A DNA stretch of 64,000 nt from Auanema rhodensis (Eukaryota; Nematoda; Chromadorea; Rhabditida; Rhabditidae), in NCBI GenBank assembly GCA_964057225.1, contig OZ059897.1, positions 2,666,001-2,730,000 of the forward strand, written 5' to 3'. Numbering within the stretch: position 1 is the first letter of the stretch; every line of letters begins with the position of its first letter. The notes under the pieces are model-generated. The model did no database searches. It saw only the letters and a list, made by a program, of their open reading frames with translations, and had not been told where the DNA came from. Below are positions 37,559 through 51,949 of the stretch, in pieces. Made by a program: the position numbers and the translations under genes.

Positions 37559-40015
37559 ATGCATTATTTTTCAAACGATCATAACTAATTTTTGTATAGA
37601 GCGTTTCTCAATGTCGTATAGTGCATTCGATGCGAATTTTTAAGCTGCGTTGATCTGTGTTATCAGATTTGAGTTAGCTTAAAAATGCACCGAGATATCA
37701 ACTGATATATGTTCACACTTATATCCTCGATTTTCACCCTGAAGAAATGATTTTTTCGTTGAATAACATTGTCCATCGTCTTCGTCTTGAAAAAAGGAAT
37801 CTAAAAACATCTACTTTTTGTGAAATTATTTAGAAATTTTTCGGGAAAATTTTTGTCAAAATGTTTTTGGAAGCAATGTTGAGTGTACATGGGAACTCAG
37901 CATACACTAATGCATTATTTTTCAAACGATCATAACTAATTTTTGTATAGAGCGTTTCTCAATGTAGTATAGTGCATTCGATGCGGATTTTTAAGCTGCG
38001 TCGATCTGTGTTATCAGATTTGAGGTAGCTTAAAAATGCTCCGAGATATCAACTTATATAAGTTCACACTTATATCCTCGATTTTCACCCTGAAGAATTA
38101 ATTTTTTCGTTGAATAACATTGTCCATCGTCTTCGTCTTGAAAAAAGGAATCTAAAAACATCTACTTTTTGTGAAATTATTTAGAAATTTTTCGGGAAAA
38201 TTTTTGTCAAAATGTTTTTGGAAGCAATGTTGAGTGTACATGGGAACTCAACATACACTAATGCATTATTTTTGAAACGATCATAACTAATTTTTGTATA
38301 GAGCGTTTCTTAATGTAGTATAGTGCATTCGATGCGGATTTTTAAGCTGCGTCGATCTGTGTTATCAGATTTGAGGTAGCTTAAAAATGCACCGAGATAT
38401 CAACTGATATATGTTCACACTTATATCCTCAATTTTCACCCTGAAGAAATGATTTTTTCGTTGAATAACATTGTCCATCGTCTTAGTCTTGAAAAAAGGA
38501 ATCTAAAAACATCTACTTTTTGTGAAATTATTTAGAAATTTTTCGGGAAAATTTTTGTCAAAATGTTTTTGGAAGCAATGTTGAGTGCACATGGGAACTC
38601 AACATACACTAATGCATTATTTTTCAAACGATCATAACTAATTTTTGTATAGAGCGTTTCTCAATGTCGTATAGTGCATTCGATGCGAATTTTTAAGCTG
38701 CGTTGATCTGTGTTATCAGATTTGAGTTAGCTTAAAAATGCACCGAGATATCAACTGATATATGTTCACACTTATATCCTCGATTTTCACCCTGAAGAAA
38801 TGATTTTTTCGTTGAATAACATTGTCCATCGTCTTAGTCTTGAAAAAAGGAATCTAAAAACATCTACTTTTTGTGAAATTATTTAGAAATTTTTCGGGAA
38901 AATTTTTGTCAAAATGTTTTTGGAAGCAATGTTGAGTGCACATGGGAACTCAACATACACTAATGCATTATTTTTCAAACGATCATAACTAATTTTTGTA
39001 TAGAGCGTTTCTCAATGTCGTATAGTGCATTCGATGCGAATTTTTAAGCTGCGTTGATCTGTGTTATCAGATTTGAGTTAGCTTAAAAATGCACCGAGAT
39101 ATCAACTGATATATGTTCACACTTATATCCTCAATTTTCACCCTGAAGAAATGATTTTTTCGTTGAATAACATTGTCCATCGTCTTAGTCTTGAAAAAAG
39201 GAATCTAAAAACATCTACTTTTTGTGAAATTATTTAGAAATTTTTCGGGAAAATTTTTGTCAAAATGTTTTTGGAAGCAATGTTGAGTGTACATGGGAAC
39301 TCAGCATACACTAATGCATTATTTTTCATACGATCATAACTAATTTTTGTATAAAGCGTTTCTCAATGTAGTATAGTGCATTCGATGCGGATTTTTAAGC
39401 TGCGTTGATCTGTGTTATCAGATTTGAGTTAACTTAAAAATGCACCGAGATATCAACTGATATATGTTCACACTTATATCCTCGATTTTCACCCTGAAGA
39501 AATGATTTTTTCGTTGAAAAACATTGTCCATCGTATTCGTCTTGAAAAAAGGAATCTAAAAACATCTACTTTTTGTGAAATTATTCAGAAATTTTTCGGG
39601 AAAATTTTTGTCAAAATGTTTTTGGAAGCAATGTTGAGTGTACATGGGAACTCAACATACACTAATGCATTATTTTTGAAACGATCATAACTAATTTTTG
39701 TATAGAGCGTTTCTTAATGTAGTATAGTGCATTCGATGCGGATTTTTAAGCTGCGTCGATCTGTGTTATCAGATTTGAGGTAGCTTAAAAATGCACCGAG
39801 ATATCAACTGATATATGTTCACACTTATATCCTCAATTTTCACCCTGAAGAAATGATTTTTTCGTTGAATAACATTGTCCATCGTCTTAGTCTTGAAAAA
39901 AGGAATCTAAAAACATCTACTTTTTGTGAAATTATTTAGAAATTTTTCGGGAAAATTTTTGTCAAAATGTTTTTGGAAGCAATGTTGAGTGCACATGGGA
40001 ACTCAACATACACTA
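37559..40015 (+). repeat. Monomers 108-114, K/E/J' mixture with chimeras
   Basis: The order is K, E, J', K-like with CTTAGTC and GTGCACATG (111), a K/J' hybrid (112), an ATTCGTC type (113), J'. Monomer 113 has the private marks CATACGATC and GTATAAAGCG. Monomers 111 and 112 join the first half of K to the second half of J' or H. Confidence 0.75.
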
Positions 40016-42823
40016 ATGCATTATTTTTCAAACGATCATAACTAATTTTTGTATAGAGCGTTTCTCAATGTCGTATAGTGCATTCGATGCGAATTTTTAA
40101 GCTGCGTTGATCTGTGTTATCAGATTTGAGTTAGCTTAAAAATGCACCGAGATATCAACTGATATATGTTCACACTTATATCCTCGATTTTCACCCTGAA
40201 GAAATGATTTTTTCGTTGAATAACATTGTCCATCGTCTTCGTCTTGAAAAAAGGAATCTAAAAACATCTACTTTTTTTGAAATTATTTAGAAATTTTTCG
40301 GGAAAATTTTTGTCAAAATGTTTTTGGAAGCAATGTTGAGTGTACATGGGAACTCAACATACACTAATGCATTATTTTTGAAACGATCATAACTAATTTT
40401 TGTATAGAGCGTTTCTTAATGTAGTATAGTGCATTCGATGCGGATTTTTAAGCTGCGTCGATCTGTGTTATCAGATTTGAGGTAGCTTAAAAATGCACCG
40501 AGATATCAACTGATATATGTTCACACTTATATCCTCGATTTTCACCCTGAAGAAATGATTTTTTCGTTGAATAACATTGTCCATCGTCTTCGTCTTGAAA
40601 AAAGGAATCTAAAAACATCTACTTTTTGTGAAATTATTTAGAAATTTTTCGGGAAAATTTTTGTCAAAATGTTTTTGGAAGCAATGTTGAGTGTACATGG
40701 GAACTCAGCATACACTAATGCATTATTTTTCAAACGATCATAACTAATTTTTGTATAGAGCGTTTCTCAATGTAGTATAGTGCATTCGATGCGGATTTTT
40801 AAGCTGCGTCGATCTGTGTTATCAGATTTGAGGTAGCTTAAAAATGCTCCGAGATATCAACTTATATAAGTTCACACTTATATCCTCGATTTTCACCCTG
40901 AAGAATTAATTTTTTCGTTGAATAACATTGTCCATCGTCTTCGTCTTGAAAAAAGGAATCTAAAAACATCTACTTTTTGTGAAATTATTTAGAAATTTTT
41001 CGGGAAAATTTTTGTCAAAATGTTTTTGGAAGCAATGTTGAGTGTACATGGGAACTCAGCATACACTAATGCATTATTTTTCAAACGATCATAACTAATT
41101 TTTGTATAGAGCGTTTCTTAATGTAGTATAGTGCATTCGATGCGGATTTTTAAGCTGCGTCGATCTGTGTTATCAGATTTGAGGTAGCTTAAAAATGCAC
41201 CGAGATATCAACTGATATATGTTCACACTTATATCCTCAATTTTCACCCTGAAGAAATGATTTTTTCGTTGAATAACATTGTCCATCGTCTTAGTCTTGA
41301 AAAAAGGAATCTAAAAACATCTACTTTTTGTGAAATTATTTAGAAATTTTTCGGGAAAATTTTTGTCAAAATGTTTTTGGAAGCAATGTTGAGTGCACAT
41401 GGGAACTCAACATACACTAATGCATTATTTTTCAAACGATCATAACTAATTTTTGTATAGAGCGTTTCTCAATGTCGTATAGTGCATTCGATGCGAATTT
41501 TTAAGCTGCGTCGATCTGTGTTATCAGATTTGAGGTAGCTTAAAAATGCTCCGAGATATCAACTTATATAAGTTCACACTTATATCCTCGATTTTCACCC
41601 TGAAGAATTAATTTTTTCGTTGAATAACATTGTCCATCGTCTTCGTCTTGAAAAAAGGAATCTAAAAACATCTACTTTTTGTGAAATTATTTAGAAATTT
41701 TTCGGGAAAATTTTTGTCAAAATGTTTTTGGAAGCAATGTTGAGTGTACATGGGAACTCAACATACACTAATGCATTATTTTTGAAACGATCATAACTAA
41801 TTTTTGTATAGAGCGTTTCTTAATGTAGTATAGTGCATTCGATGCGGATTTTTAAGCTGCGTCGATCTGTGTTATCAGATTTGAGGTAGCTTAAAAATGC
41901 TCCGAGATATCAACTTATATAAGTTCACACTTATATCCTCGATTTTCACCCTGAAGAATTAATTTTTTCGTTGAATAACATTGTCCATCGTCTTCGTCTT
42001 GAAAAAAGGAATCTAAAAACATCTACTTTTTGTGAAATTATTTAGAAATTTTTCGGGAAAATTTTTGTCAAAATGTTTTTGGAAGCAATGTTGAGTGTAC
42101 ATGGGAACTCAACATACACTAATGCATTATTTTTGAAACGATCATAACTAATTTTTGTATAGAGCGTTTCTTAATGTAGTATAGTGCATTCGATGCGGAT
42201 TTTTAAGCTGCGTCGATCTGTGTTATCAGATTTGAGGTAGCTTAAAAATGCACCGAGATATCAACTGATATATGTTCACACTTATATCCTCAATTTTCAC
42301 CCTGAAGAAATGATTTTTTCGTTGAATAACATTGTCCATCGTCTTAGTCTTGAAAAAAGGAATCTAAAAACATCTACTTTTTGTGAAATTATTTAGAAAT
42401 TTTTCGGGAAAATTTTTGTCAAAATGTTTTTGGAAGCAATGTTGAGTGCACATGGGAACTCAACATACACTAATGCATTATTTTTCAAACGATCATAACT
42501 AATTTTTGTATAGAGCGTTTCTCAATGTAGTATAGTGCATTCGATGCGGATTTTTAAGCTGCGTCGATCTGTGTTATCAGATTTGAGGTAGCTTAAAAAT
42601 GCTCCGAGATATCAACTTATATAAGTTCACACTTATATCCTCGATTTTCACCCTGAAGAATTAATTTTTTCGTTGAATAACATTGTCCATCGTCTTCGTC
42701 TTGAAAAAAGGAATCTAAAAACATCTACTTTTTGTGAAATTATTTAGAAATTTTTCGGGAAAATTTTTGTCAAAATGTTTTTGGAAGCAATGTTGAGTGT
42801 ACATGGGAACTCAACATACACTA
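40016..42823 (+). repeat. Monomers 115-122, related to 35,102-37,558
   Basis: Partner of the 35.1-37.6 kb segment at a 4,914-bp offset (see ACTTTTTTTGAAATT in monomer 115). Four E-type monomers occur among monomers 117-122, joined to three different first parts: ATGTCGTATAG (119), TTTTTGAAACG with TTAATGTAG (120), and CTCAATGTAG (117 and 122). E second halves have thus spread across monomer types. Confidence 0.78.
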
Positions 42824-45800
42824 ATGCATTATTTTTGAAACGATCATAACTAATTTTTGTATAGAGCGTTTCTTAATGTAGTATAGTGCATTCGATGCGG
42901 ATTTTTAAGCTGCGTCGATCTGTGTTATCAGATTTGAGGTAGCTTAAAAATGCACCGAGATATCAACTGATATATGTTCACACTTATATCCTCAATTTTC
43001 ACCCTGAAGAAATGATTTTTTCGTTGAATAACATTGTCCATCGTCTTAGTCTTGAAAAAAGGAATCTAAAAACATCTACTTTTTGTGAAATTATTTAGAA
43101 ATTTTTCGGGAAAATTTTTGTCAAAATGTTTTTGGAAGCAATGTTGAGTGCACATGGGAACTCAACATACACTAATGCATTATTTTTCAAACGATCATAA
43201 CTAATTTTTGTATAGAGCGTTTCTCAATGTCGTATAGTGCATTCGATGCGAATTTTTAAGCTGCGTTGATCTGTGTTATCAGATTTGAGTTAGCTTAAAA
43301 ATGCACCGAGATATCAACTGATATATGTTCACACTTATATCCTCGATTTTCACCCTGAAGAAATGATTTTTTCGTTGAATAACATTGTCCATCGTCTTCG
43401 TCTTGAAAAAAGGAATCTAAAAACATCTACTTTTTGTGAAATTATTTAGAAATTTTTCGGGAAAATTTTTGTCAAAATGTTTTTGGAAGCAATGTTGAGT
43501 GTACATGGGAACTCAGCATACACTAATGCATTATTTTTCAAACGATCATAACTAATTTTTGTATAGAGCGTTTCTCAATGTAGTATAGTGCATTCGATGC
43601 GGATTTTTAAGCTGCGTCGATCTGTGTTATCAGATTTGAGGTAGCTTAAAAATGCTCCGAGATATCAACTTATATAAGTTCACACTTATATCCTCGATTT
43701 TCACCCTGAAGAATTAATTTTTTCGTTGAATAACATTGTCCATCGTCTTCGCCTTGAAAAAAGGAATCTAAAAACATCTACTTTTTGTGAAATTATTTAG
43801 AAATTTTTCGGGAAAATTTTTGTCAAAATGTTTTTGGAAGCAATGTTGAGTGTACATGGGAACTCAGCATACACTAATGCATTATTTTTCAAACGATCAT
43901 AACTAATTTTTGTATAGAGCGTTTCTCAATGTAGTATAGTGCATTCGATGCGAATTTTTAAGCTGCGTTGATCTGTGTTATCTGATTTGAGTTAACTTTA
44001 AAATGCACCGTGATATCAACTGATATATGTTCACACTTATATCCTCAATTTTCACCCTGAAGAAATGATTTTTTCGTTGAAAAACATTGTCCATCGTCTT
44101 CGTCTTGAAAAAAGGAATCTAAAAACATCTACTTTTTGTGAAATTATTTAGAAATTTTTCGGGAAAATTTTTGTCAAAATGTTTTTGGAAGCAATGTTGA
44201 GTGCACATGGGAACTCAACATACACTAATGCATTATTTTTCAAACGATCATAACTAATTTTTGTATAGAGCGTTTCTCAATGTCGTATAGTGCATTCGAT
44301 GCGAATTTTTAAGCTGCGTTGATCTGTGTTATCAGATTTGAGTTAGCTTAAAAATGCACCGAGATATCAACTGATATATGTTCACACTTATATCCTCGAT
44401 TTTCACCCTGAAGAAATGATTTTTTCGTTGAAAAACATTGTCCATCGTCTTCGTCTTGAAAAAAGGAATCTAAAAACATCTACTTTTTGTGAAATTATTC
44501 AGAAATTTTTCGGGAAAATTTTTGTCAAAATGTTTTTGGAAGCAATGTTGAGTGTACATGGGAACTCAACATACACTAATGCATTATTTTTCAAACGATC
44601 ATAACTAATTTTTGTATGGAGCGTTTCTCAATGTAGTATAGTGCATTCGATGCGGATTTTTAAGCTGCGTTGATCTGTGTTATCAGATTTGAGTTAGCTT
44701 AAAAATGCACCGAGATATCAACTGATATATGTTCACACTTATATCCTCGATTTTCACCCTGAAGAAATGATTTTTTCGTTGAATAACATTGTCCATCGTC
44801 TTAGTCTTGAAAAAAGGAATCTAAAAACATCTACTTTTTGTGAAATTATTTAGAAATTTTTCGGGAAAATTTTTGTCAAAATGTTTTTGGAAGCAATGTT
44901 GAGTGTACATGGGAACTCAGCATACACTAATGCATTATTTTTCAAACGATCATAACTAATTTTTGTATAGAGCGTTTCTCAATGTAGTATAGTGCATTCG
45001 ATGCGGATTTTTAAGCTGCGTTGATCTGTGTTATCAGATTTGAGTTAACTTAAAAATGCACCGAGATATCAACTGATATATGTTCACACTTATATCCTCG
45101 ATTTTCACCCTGAAGAAATGATTTTTTCGTTGAATAACATAGTCCATCGTCTTCGTCTTGAAAAAAGGAATCTAAAAACATCTACTTTTTGTGAAATTAT
45201 TTAGAAATTTTTCGGGAAAATTTTTGTCAAAATGTTTTTGGAAGCAATGTTGAGTGTACATGGGAACTCAGCATACACTAATGCATTATTTTTCAAACGA
45301 TCATAACTAATTTTTGTATAGAGCGTTTCTCAATGTAGTATAGTGCTGTCGATGCGGACTTTTAAGCTGCGTTGATCTGTGTTATCAGATTTGAGTTAGC
45401 TTAAAAATGCACCGAGATATCAACTGATATATGTTCACGCTTATATCCTCGATTTTCACACTGAAGAAATGATTTTTTCGTTGAATAACATTGTCCATCG
45501 TCTTCGTCTTGAAAAAAGGAATCTAAAAACATCTACTTTTTGTGAAATTATTTGGAAATTTTTCGGGAAAATTTTTGTCAAAATGTTTTTGGAAGCAATG
45601 TTGACTGTACATGGGAACTCAACATACACTAATGCATTATTTTTCAAACGATCATAACTAATTTTTGTATAGAGCGTTTCTCAATGTAGTATAGTGCATT
45701 CGATGCGGATTTTTAAGCTGCGTTGATCTGTGTTATCAGATTTGAGTTAACTTAAAAATGCACCGAGATATCAACTGATATATGTTCACACTTATATCCT

Positions 45801-45982
45801 CGATTTTCACCCTGAAGAAATGATTTTTTCGTTGAAAAACATTGTCCATCGTATTCGTCTTGAAAAAAGGAATCTAAAAACATCTACTTTTTGTGAAATT
45901 ATTCAGAAATTTTTCGGGAAAATTTTTGTCAAAATGTTTTTGGAAGCAATGTTGAGTGTACATGGGAACTCAGCATACACTA
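42824..45982 (+). repeat. 9-monomer segment, second copy of the 31-monomer-offset duplication (123-131)
   Basis: Matches 31,943-35,101 in order and in rare marks. It lacks the private changes of the first copy (CTTAAAAAAAGG, CTTGAGAAAAGG). Monomer 131 has GATGCGGATT where monomer 100 has GATGCGAATT. Confidence 0.9.
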
Positions 45983-48088
45983 ATGCATTATTTTTCAAAC
46001 GATCATAACTAATTTTTGTATAGAGCGTTTCTCAATGTAGTATAGTGCATTCGATGCGGATTTTTAAGCTGCGTCGATCTGTGTTATCAGATTTGAGGTA
46101 GCTTAAAAATGCACCGAGATATCAACTGATATATGTTCACACTTATATCCTCGATTTTCACCCTGAAGAAATGATTTTTTCGTTGAATAACATTGTCCAT
46201 CGTCTTCGTCTTGAAAAAAGGAATCTAAAAACATCTACTTTTTGTGAAATTATTCAGAAATTTTTCGGGAAAATTTTTGTCAAAATGTTTTTGGAAGCAA
46301 TGTTGAGTGTACATGGGAACTCAACATACACTAATGCATTATTTTTGAAACGATCATAACTAATTTTTGTATAGAGCGTTTCTTAATGTAGTATAATGCA
46401 TTCGATGCGGATTTTTAAGCTGCGTCGATCTGTGTTATCAGATTTGAGGTAGCTTAAAAATGCACCGAGATATCAACTGATATATGTTCACACTTATATC
46501 CTCAATTTTCACCCTGAAGAAATGATTTTTTCGTTGAATAACATTGTCCATCGTCTTAGTCTTGAAAAAAGGAATCTAAAAACATCTACTTTTTGTGAAA
46601 TTATTTAGAAATTTTTCGGGAAAATTTTTGTCAAAATGTTTTTGGAAGCAATGTTGAGTGCACATGGGAACTCAACATACACTAATGCATTATTTTTCAA
46701 ACGATCATAACTAATTTTTGTATAGAGCGTTTCTCAATGTCGTATAGTGCATTCGATGCGAATTTTTAAGCTGCGTTGATCTGTGTTATCAGATTTGAGT
46801 TAGCTTAAAAATGCACCGAGATATCAACTGATATATGTTCACACTTATATCCTCGATTTTCACCCTGAAGAAATGATTTTTTCGTTGAATAACATTGTCC
46901 ATCGTCTTAGTCTTGAAAAAAGGAATCTAAAAACATCTACTTTTTGTGAAATTATTTAGAAATTTTTCGGGAAAATTTTTGTCAAAATGTTTTTGGAAGC
47001 AATGTTGAGTGTACATGGGAACTCAGCATACACTAATGCATTATTTTTCAAACGATCATAACTAATTTTTGTATAGAGCGTTTCTCAATGTAGTATAGTG
47101 CATTCGATGCGGATTTTTAAGCTGCGTTGATCTGTGTTATCAGATTTGAGTTAACTTAAAAATGCACCGAGATATCAACTGATATATGTTCACACTTATA
47201 TCCTCGATTTTCACCCTGAAGAAATGATTTTTTCGTTGAATAACATAGTCCATCGTCTTCGTCTTGAAAAAAGGAATCTAAAAACATCTACTTTTTGTGA
47301 AATTATTTAGAAATTTTTCGGGAAAATTTTTGTCAAAATGTTTTTGGAAGCAATGTTGAGTGTACATGGGAACTCAGCATACACTAATGCATTATTTTTC
47401 AAACGATCATAACTAATTTTTGTATAGAGCGTTTCTCAATGTAGTATAGTGCTGTCGATGCGGACTTTTAAGCTGCGTTGATCTGTGTTATCAGATTTGA
47501 GTTAGCTTAAAAATGCACCGAGATATCAACTGATATATGTTCACGCTTATATCCTCGATTTTCACACTGAAGAAATGATTTTTTCGTTGAATAACATTGT
47601 CCATCGTCTTCGTCTTGAAAAAAGGAATCTAAAAACATCTACTTTTTGTGAAATTATTTGGAAATTTTTCGGGAAAATTTTTGTCAAAATGTTTTTGGAA
47701 GCAATGTTGACTGTACATGGGAACTCAACATACACTAATGCATTATTTTTCAAACGATCATAACTAATTTTTGTATAGAGCGTTTCTCAATGTAGTATAG
47801 TGCATTCGATGCGGATTTTTAAGCTGCGTTGATCTGTGTTATCAGATTTGAGTTAACTTAAAAATGCACCGAGATATCAACTGATATATGTTCACACTTA
47901 TATCCTCGATTTTCACCCTGAAGAAATGATTTTTTCGTTGAAAAACATTGTCCATCGTATTCGTCTTGAAAAAAGGAATCTAAAAACATCTACTTTTTGT
48001 GAAATTATTCAGAAATTTTTCGGGAAAATTTTTGTCAAAATGTTTTTGGAAGCAATGTTGAGTGTACATGGGAACTCAACATACACTA
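44930..48088 (+). repeat. 6-monomer (2,106 bp) repeat, monomers 129-137
   Basis: Monomers 129-131 (CATAGTCC type, A-like with GATGCGGACTT, ATTCGTC type) recur as 135-137 at 47,036-48,088. The middle three are a CTTCGTC monomer with TTATTCAG (132), J' with TATAATGCATTC (133) and a K hybrid with CTTAGTC (134). TATAATGCATTC also opens monomers 138 and 154, each straight after an ATTCGTC-type monomer. Confidence 0.85.
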
Positions 48089-49492
48089 ATGCATTATTTT
48101 TGAAACGATCATAACTAATTTTTGTATAGAGCGTTTCTTAATGTAGTATAATGCATTCGATGCGGATTTTTAAGCTGCGTCGATCTGTGTTATCAGATTT
48201 GAGGTAGCTTAAAAATGCACCGAGATATCAACTGATATATGTTCACACTTATATCCTCAATTTTCACCCTGAAGAAATGATTTTTTCGTTGAATAACATT
48301 GTCCATCGTCTTAGTCTTGAAAAAAGGAATCTAAAAACATCTACTTTTTGTGAAATTATTTAGAAATTTTTCGGGAAAATTTTTGTCAAAATGTTTTTGG
48401 AAGCAATGTTGAGTGCACATGGGAACTCAACATACACTAATGCATTATTTTTCAAACGATCATAACTAATTTTTGTATAGAGCGTTTCTCAATGTCGTAT
48501 AGTGCATTCGATGCGAATTTTTAAGCTGCGTTGATCTGTGTTATCAGATTTGAGTTAGCTTAAAAATGCACCGAGATATCAACTGATATATGTTCACACT
48601 TATATCCTCGATTTTCACCCTGAAGAAATGATTTTTTCGTTGAATAACATTGTCCATCGTCTTCGTCTTGAAAAAAGGAATCTAAAAACATCTACTTTTT
48701 TTGAAATTATTTAGAAATTTTTCGGGAAAATTTTTGTCAAAATGTTTTTGGAAGCAATGTTGAGTGTACATGGGAACTCAGCATACACTAATGCATTATT
48801 TTTCAAACGATCATAACTAATTTTTGTATAGAGCGTTTCTCAATGTAGTATAGTGCATTCGATGCGGATTTTTAAGCTGCGTCGATCTGTGTTATCAGAT
48901 TTGAGGTAGCTTAAAAATGCACCGAGATATCAACTGATATATGTTCACACTTATATCCTCGATTTTCACCCTGAAGAAATGATTTTTTCGTTGAATAACA
49001 TTGTCCATCGTCTTCGTCTTGAAAAAAGGAATCTAAAAACATCTACTTTCTGTGAAATTATTTAGAAATTTTTCGGGAAAATTTTTGTCAAAATGTTTTT
49101 GGAAGCAATGTTGAGTGTACATGGGAACTCAGCATACACTAATGCATTATTTTTGAAACGATCATAACTAATTTTTGTATAGAGCGTTTCTTAATGTAGT
49201 ATAGTGCATTCGATGCGGATTTTTAAGCTGCGTCGATCTGTGTTATCAGATTTGAGGTAGCTTAAAAATGCTCCGAGATATCAACTTATATAAGTTCACA
49301 CTTATATCCTCGATTTTCACCCTGAAGAATTAATTTTTTCGTTGAATAACATTGTCCATCGTCTTCGTCTTGAAAAAAGGAATCTAAAAACATCTACTTT
49401 TTGTGAAATTATTTAGAAATTTTTCGGGAAAATTTTTGTCAAAATGTTTTTGGAAGCAATGTTGAGTGTACATGGGAACTCAGCATACACTA
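48089..49492 (+). repeat. Monomers 138-141, hybrids before the 14-monomer duplication
   Basis: Monomer 139 is K with ACTTTTTTTGAAATT. Monomer 140 has GAGGTAGC, ATCCTCGATT and the rare ACTTTCTGTG. Monomer 141 joins a GAAACG, TTAATGTAG start to an E body. Monomer 154 shares ACTTTCTGTG, so the 14-monomer duplication partly extends this far. Confidence 0.75.
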
Positions 49493-51949
49493 ATGCATTA
49501 TTTTTCAAACGATCATAACTAATTTTTGTATAGAGCGTTTCTTAATGTAGTATAGTGCATTCGATGCGGATTTTTAAGCTGCGTCGATCTGTGTTATCAG
49601 ATTTGAGTTAGCTTAAAAATGCACCGAGATATCAACTGATATATGTTCACACTTATATCCTCGATTTTCACCCTGAAGAAATGATTTTTTCGTTGAATAA
49701 CATTGTCCATCGTCTTCGTCTTGAAAAAAGGAATCTAAAAACATCTACTTTTTGTGAAATTATTTAGAAATTTTTCGGGAAAATTTTTGTCAAAATGTTT
49801 TTGGAAGCAATGTTGAGTGTACATGGGAACTCAGCATACACTAATGCATTATTTTTCAAACGATCATAACTAATTTTTGTATAGAGCGTTTCTCAATGTA
49901 GTATAGTGCATTCGATGCGGATTTTTAAGCTGCGTCGATCTGTGTTATCAGATTTGAGGTAGCTTAAAAATGCTCCGAGATATCAACTTATATAAGTTCA
50001 CACTTATATCCTCGATTTTCACCCTGAAGAATTAATTTTTTCGTTGAATAACATTGTCCATCGTCTTCGCCTTGAAAAAAGGAATCTAAAAACATCTACT
50101 TTTTGTGAAATTATTTAGAAATTTTTCGGGAAAATTTTTGTCAAAATGTTTTTGGAAGCAATGTTGAGTGTACATGGGAACTCAGCATACACTAATGCAT
50201 TATTTTTCAAACGATCATAACTAATTTTTGTATGGAGCGTTTCTCAATGTAGTATAGTGCATTCGATGCGGATTTTTAAGCTGCGTTGATCTGTGTTATC
50301 TGATTTGAGTTAACTTAAAAATGCACCGAGATATCAACTGATATAGGTTCACACTTATATCCTCGATTTTCACCCTGAAGAAATGATTTTTTCGTTGAAA
50401 AACATTGTCCATCGTCTTCGTCTTGAAAAAAGGAATCTAAAAACATCTACTTTTTGTGAAATTATTCAGAAATTTTTCGGGAAAATTTTTGTCACAATGT
50501 TTTTGGAAGCAATGTTAAGTGTACATGGGAACTCAACACACACTAATGCATTTTTTTTCGAACGATCATAACTAATTTTTGTATAGAGCGTTTCTGAATG
50601 AAGTATAGTGCATTCGATGCGGATTTTTAAACTGCGTCGATCTGTGTTATCCGATTTGAGTTAGCTTAAAAATGCACCGAGATATCAACTGATATAGGTT
50701 CACACTTATATCCTCGATTTTCACCCTGAAGAATTAATTTTTTCGTTGAATAACATTGTCCATGGTCTTCGCCTTGAAAAAAGGAATCTAAAAACATTCA
50801 CTTTTTGTGAAATTATTAAGAAATTTTTCGGGAAAATTTTTGTCAAAATGTTTTTGGAAGCAATGTTGAGTGTACATGGGAACTCAGCATACACTAATGC
50901 ATTATTTTTCAAACGATCATAACTAATTTTTGTATAGAGCGTTTCTCAATGTAGTATAGTGCATTCGATGCGGATTTTTAAGCTGCGTCGATCTGTGTTA
51001 TCAGATTTGAGGTAGCTTAAAAATGCACCGAGATATCAACTGATATATGTTCACACTTATATCCTCAATTTTCACCCTGAAGAAATGATTTTTTCGTTGA
51101 AAAACATTGTCCATCGTATTCGTCTTGAAAAAAGGAATCTAAAAACATCTACTTTTTGTGAAATTATTTAGAAATTTTTCGGGAAAATTTTTGTCAAAAT
51201 GTTTTTGGAAGCAATGTTGAGTGTACATGGGAACTCAACATACACTAATGCATTATTTTTCAAACGATCATAACTAATTTTTGTATGGAGCGTTTCTCAA
51301 TGTAGTATAGTGCATTCGATGCGGATTTTTAAGCTGCGTTGATCTGTGTTATCAGATTTGAGTTAGCTTAAAAATGCACCGAGATATCAGCTGATATATG
51401 TTCACACTTATATCCTCGATTTTCACCCTGAAGAAATGATTTTTTCGTTGAATAACATTGTCCATAGTCTTTGTCTTGAAAAAAGAAATCTAAAAACTCC
51501 TACTTTTTGTGAAATTATTTAGAAATTTTTCGGGAAAATTTTTGTCAAAATGTTTTTGGAAGCAATGTTGAGTGTACATGGGAACTCAACATACACTAAT
51601 GCATTATTTTTCAAACGATCATAACTAATTTTTGTATTGAGCGTTTCTCAATGTAGTATAGTGCTGTCGATGCGGATTTTTAAGCTGCGTTGATCTGTGT
51701 TATCAGATTTGAGTTAGCTTAAAAATGCACCGAGATATCAACTGATATAGGTTCACACTTATATCCTCGATTTTCACCCTGAAGAAATGATTTTTTCGTT
51801 GCATAACATTGTCCATCGTCTTCGTCTTGAAAAAAGGAATCTAAAAACATCTACTTTTTGTGAAATTATTTAGAAATTTTTCGGGAAAATTTTTGTCAAA
51901 ATGTTTTTGGAAGCAATGTTGAGTGTACATGGGAACTCAACATACACTA
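49493..51949 (+). repeat. 14-monomer-offset duplication, copy 1 (monomers 142-148)
   Basis: This contains the most divergent pair in the window. Monomer 144 has GTCACAATG, GTTAAGTG and CAACACACAC. Monomer 145 has GCATTTTTTTTCG, TCTGAATGAAG, AAACTGCG, TATCCGATTTG, CATGGTC and ACATTCAC. The segment recurs at 54,407-56,863, 4,914 bp away, with all these marks. Confidence 0.92.
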
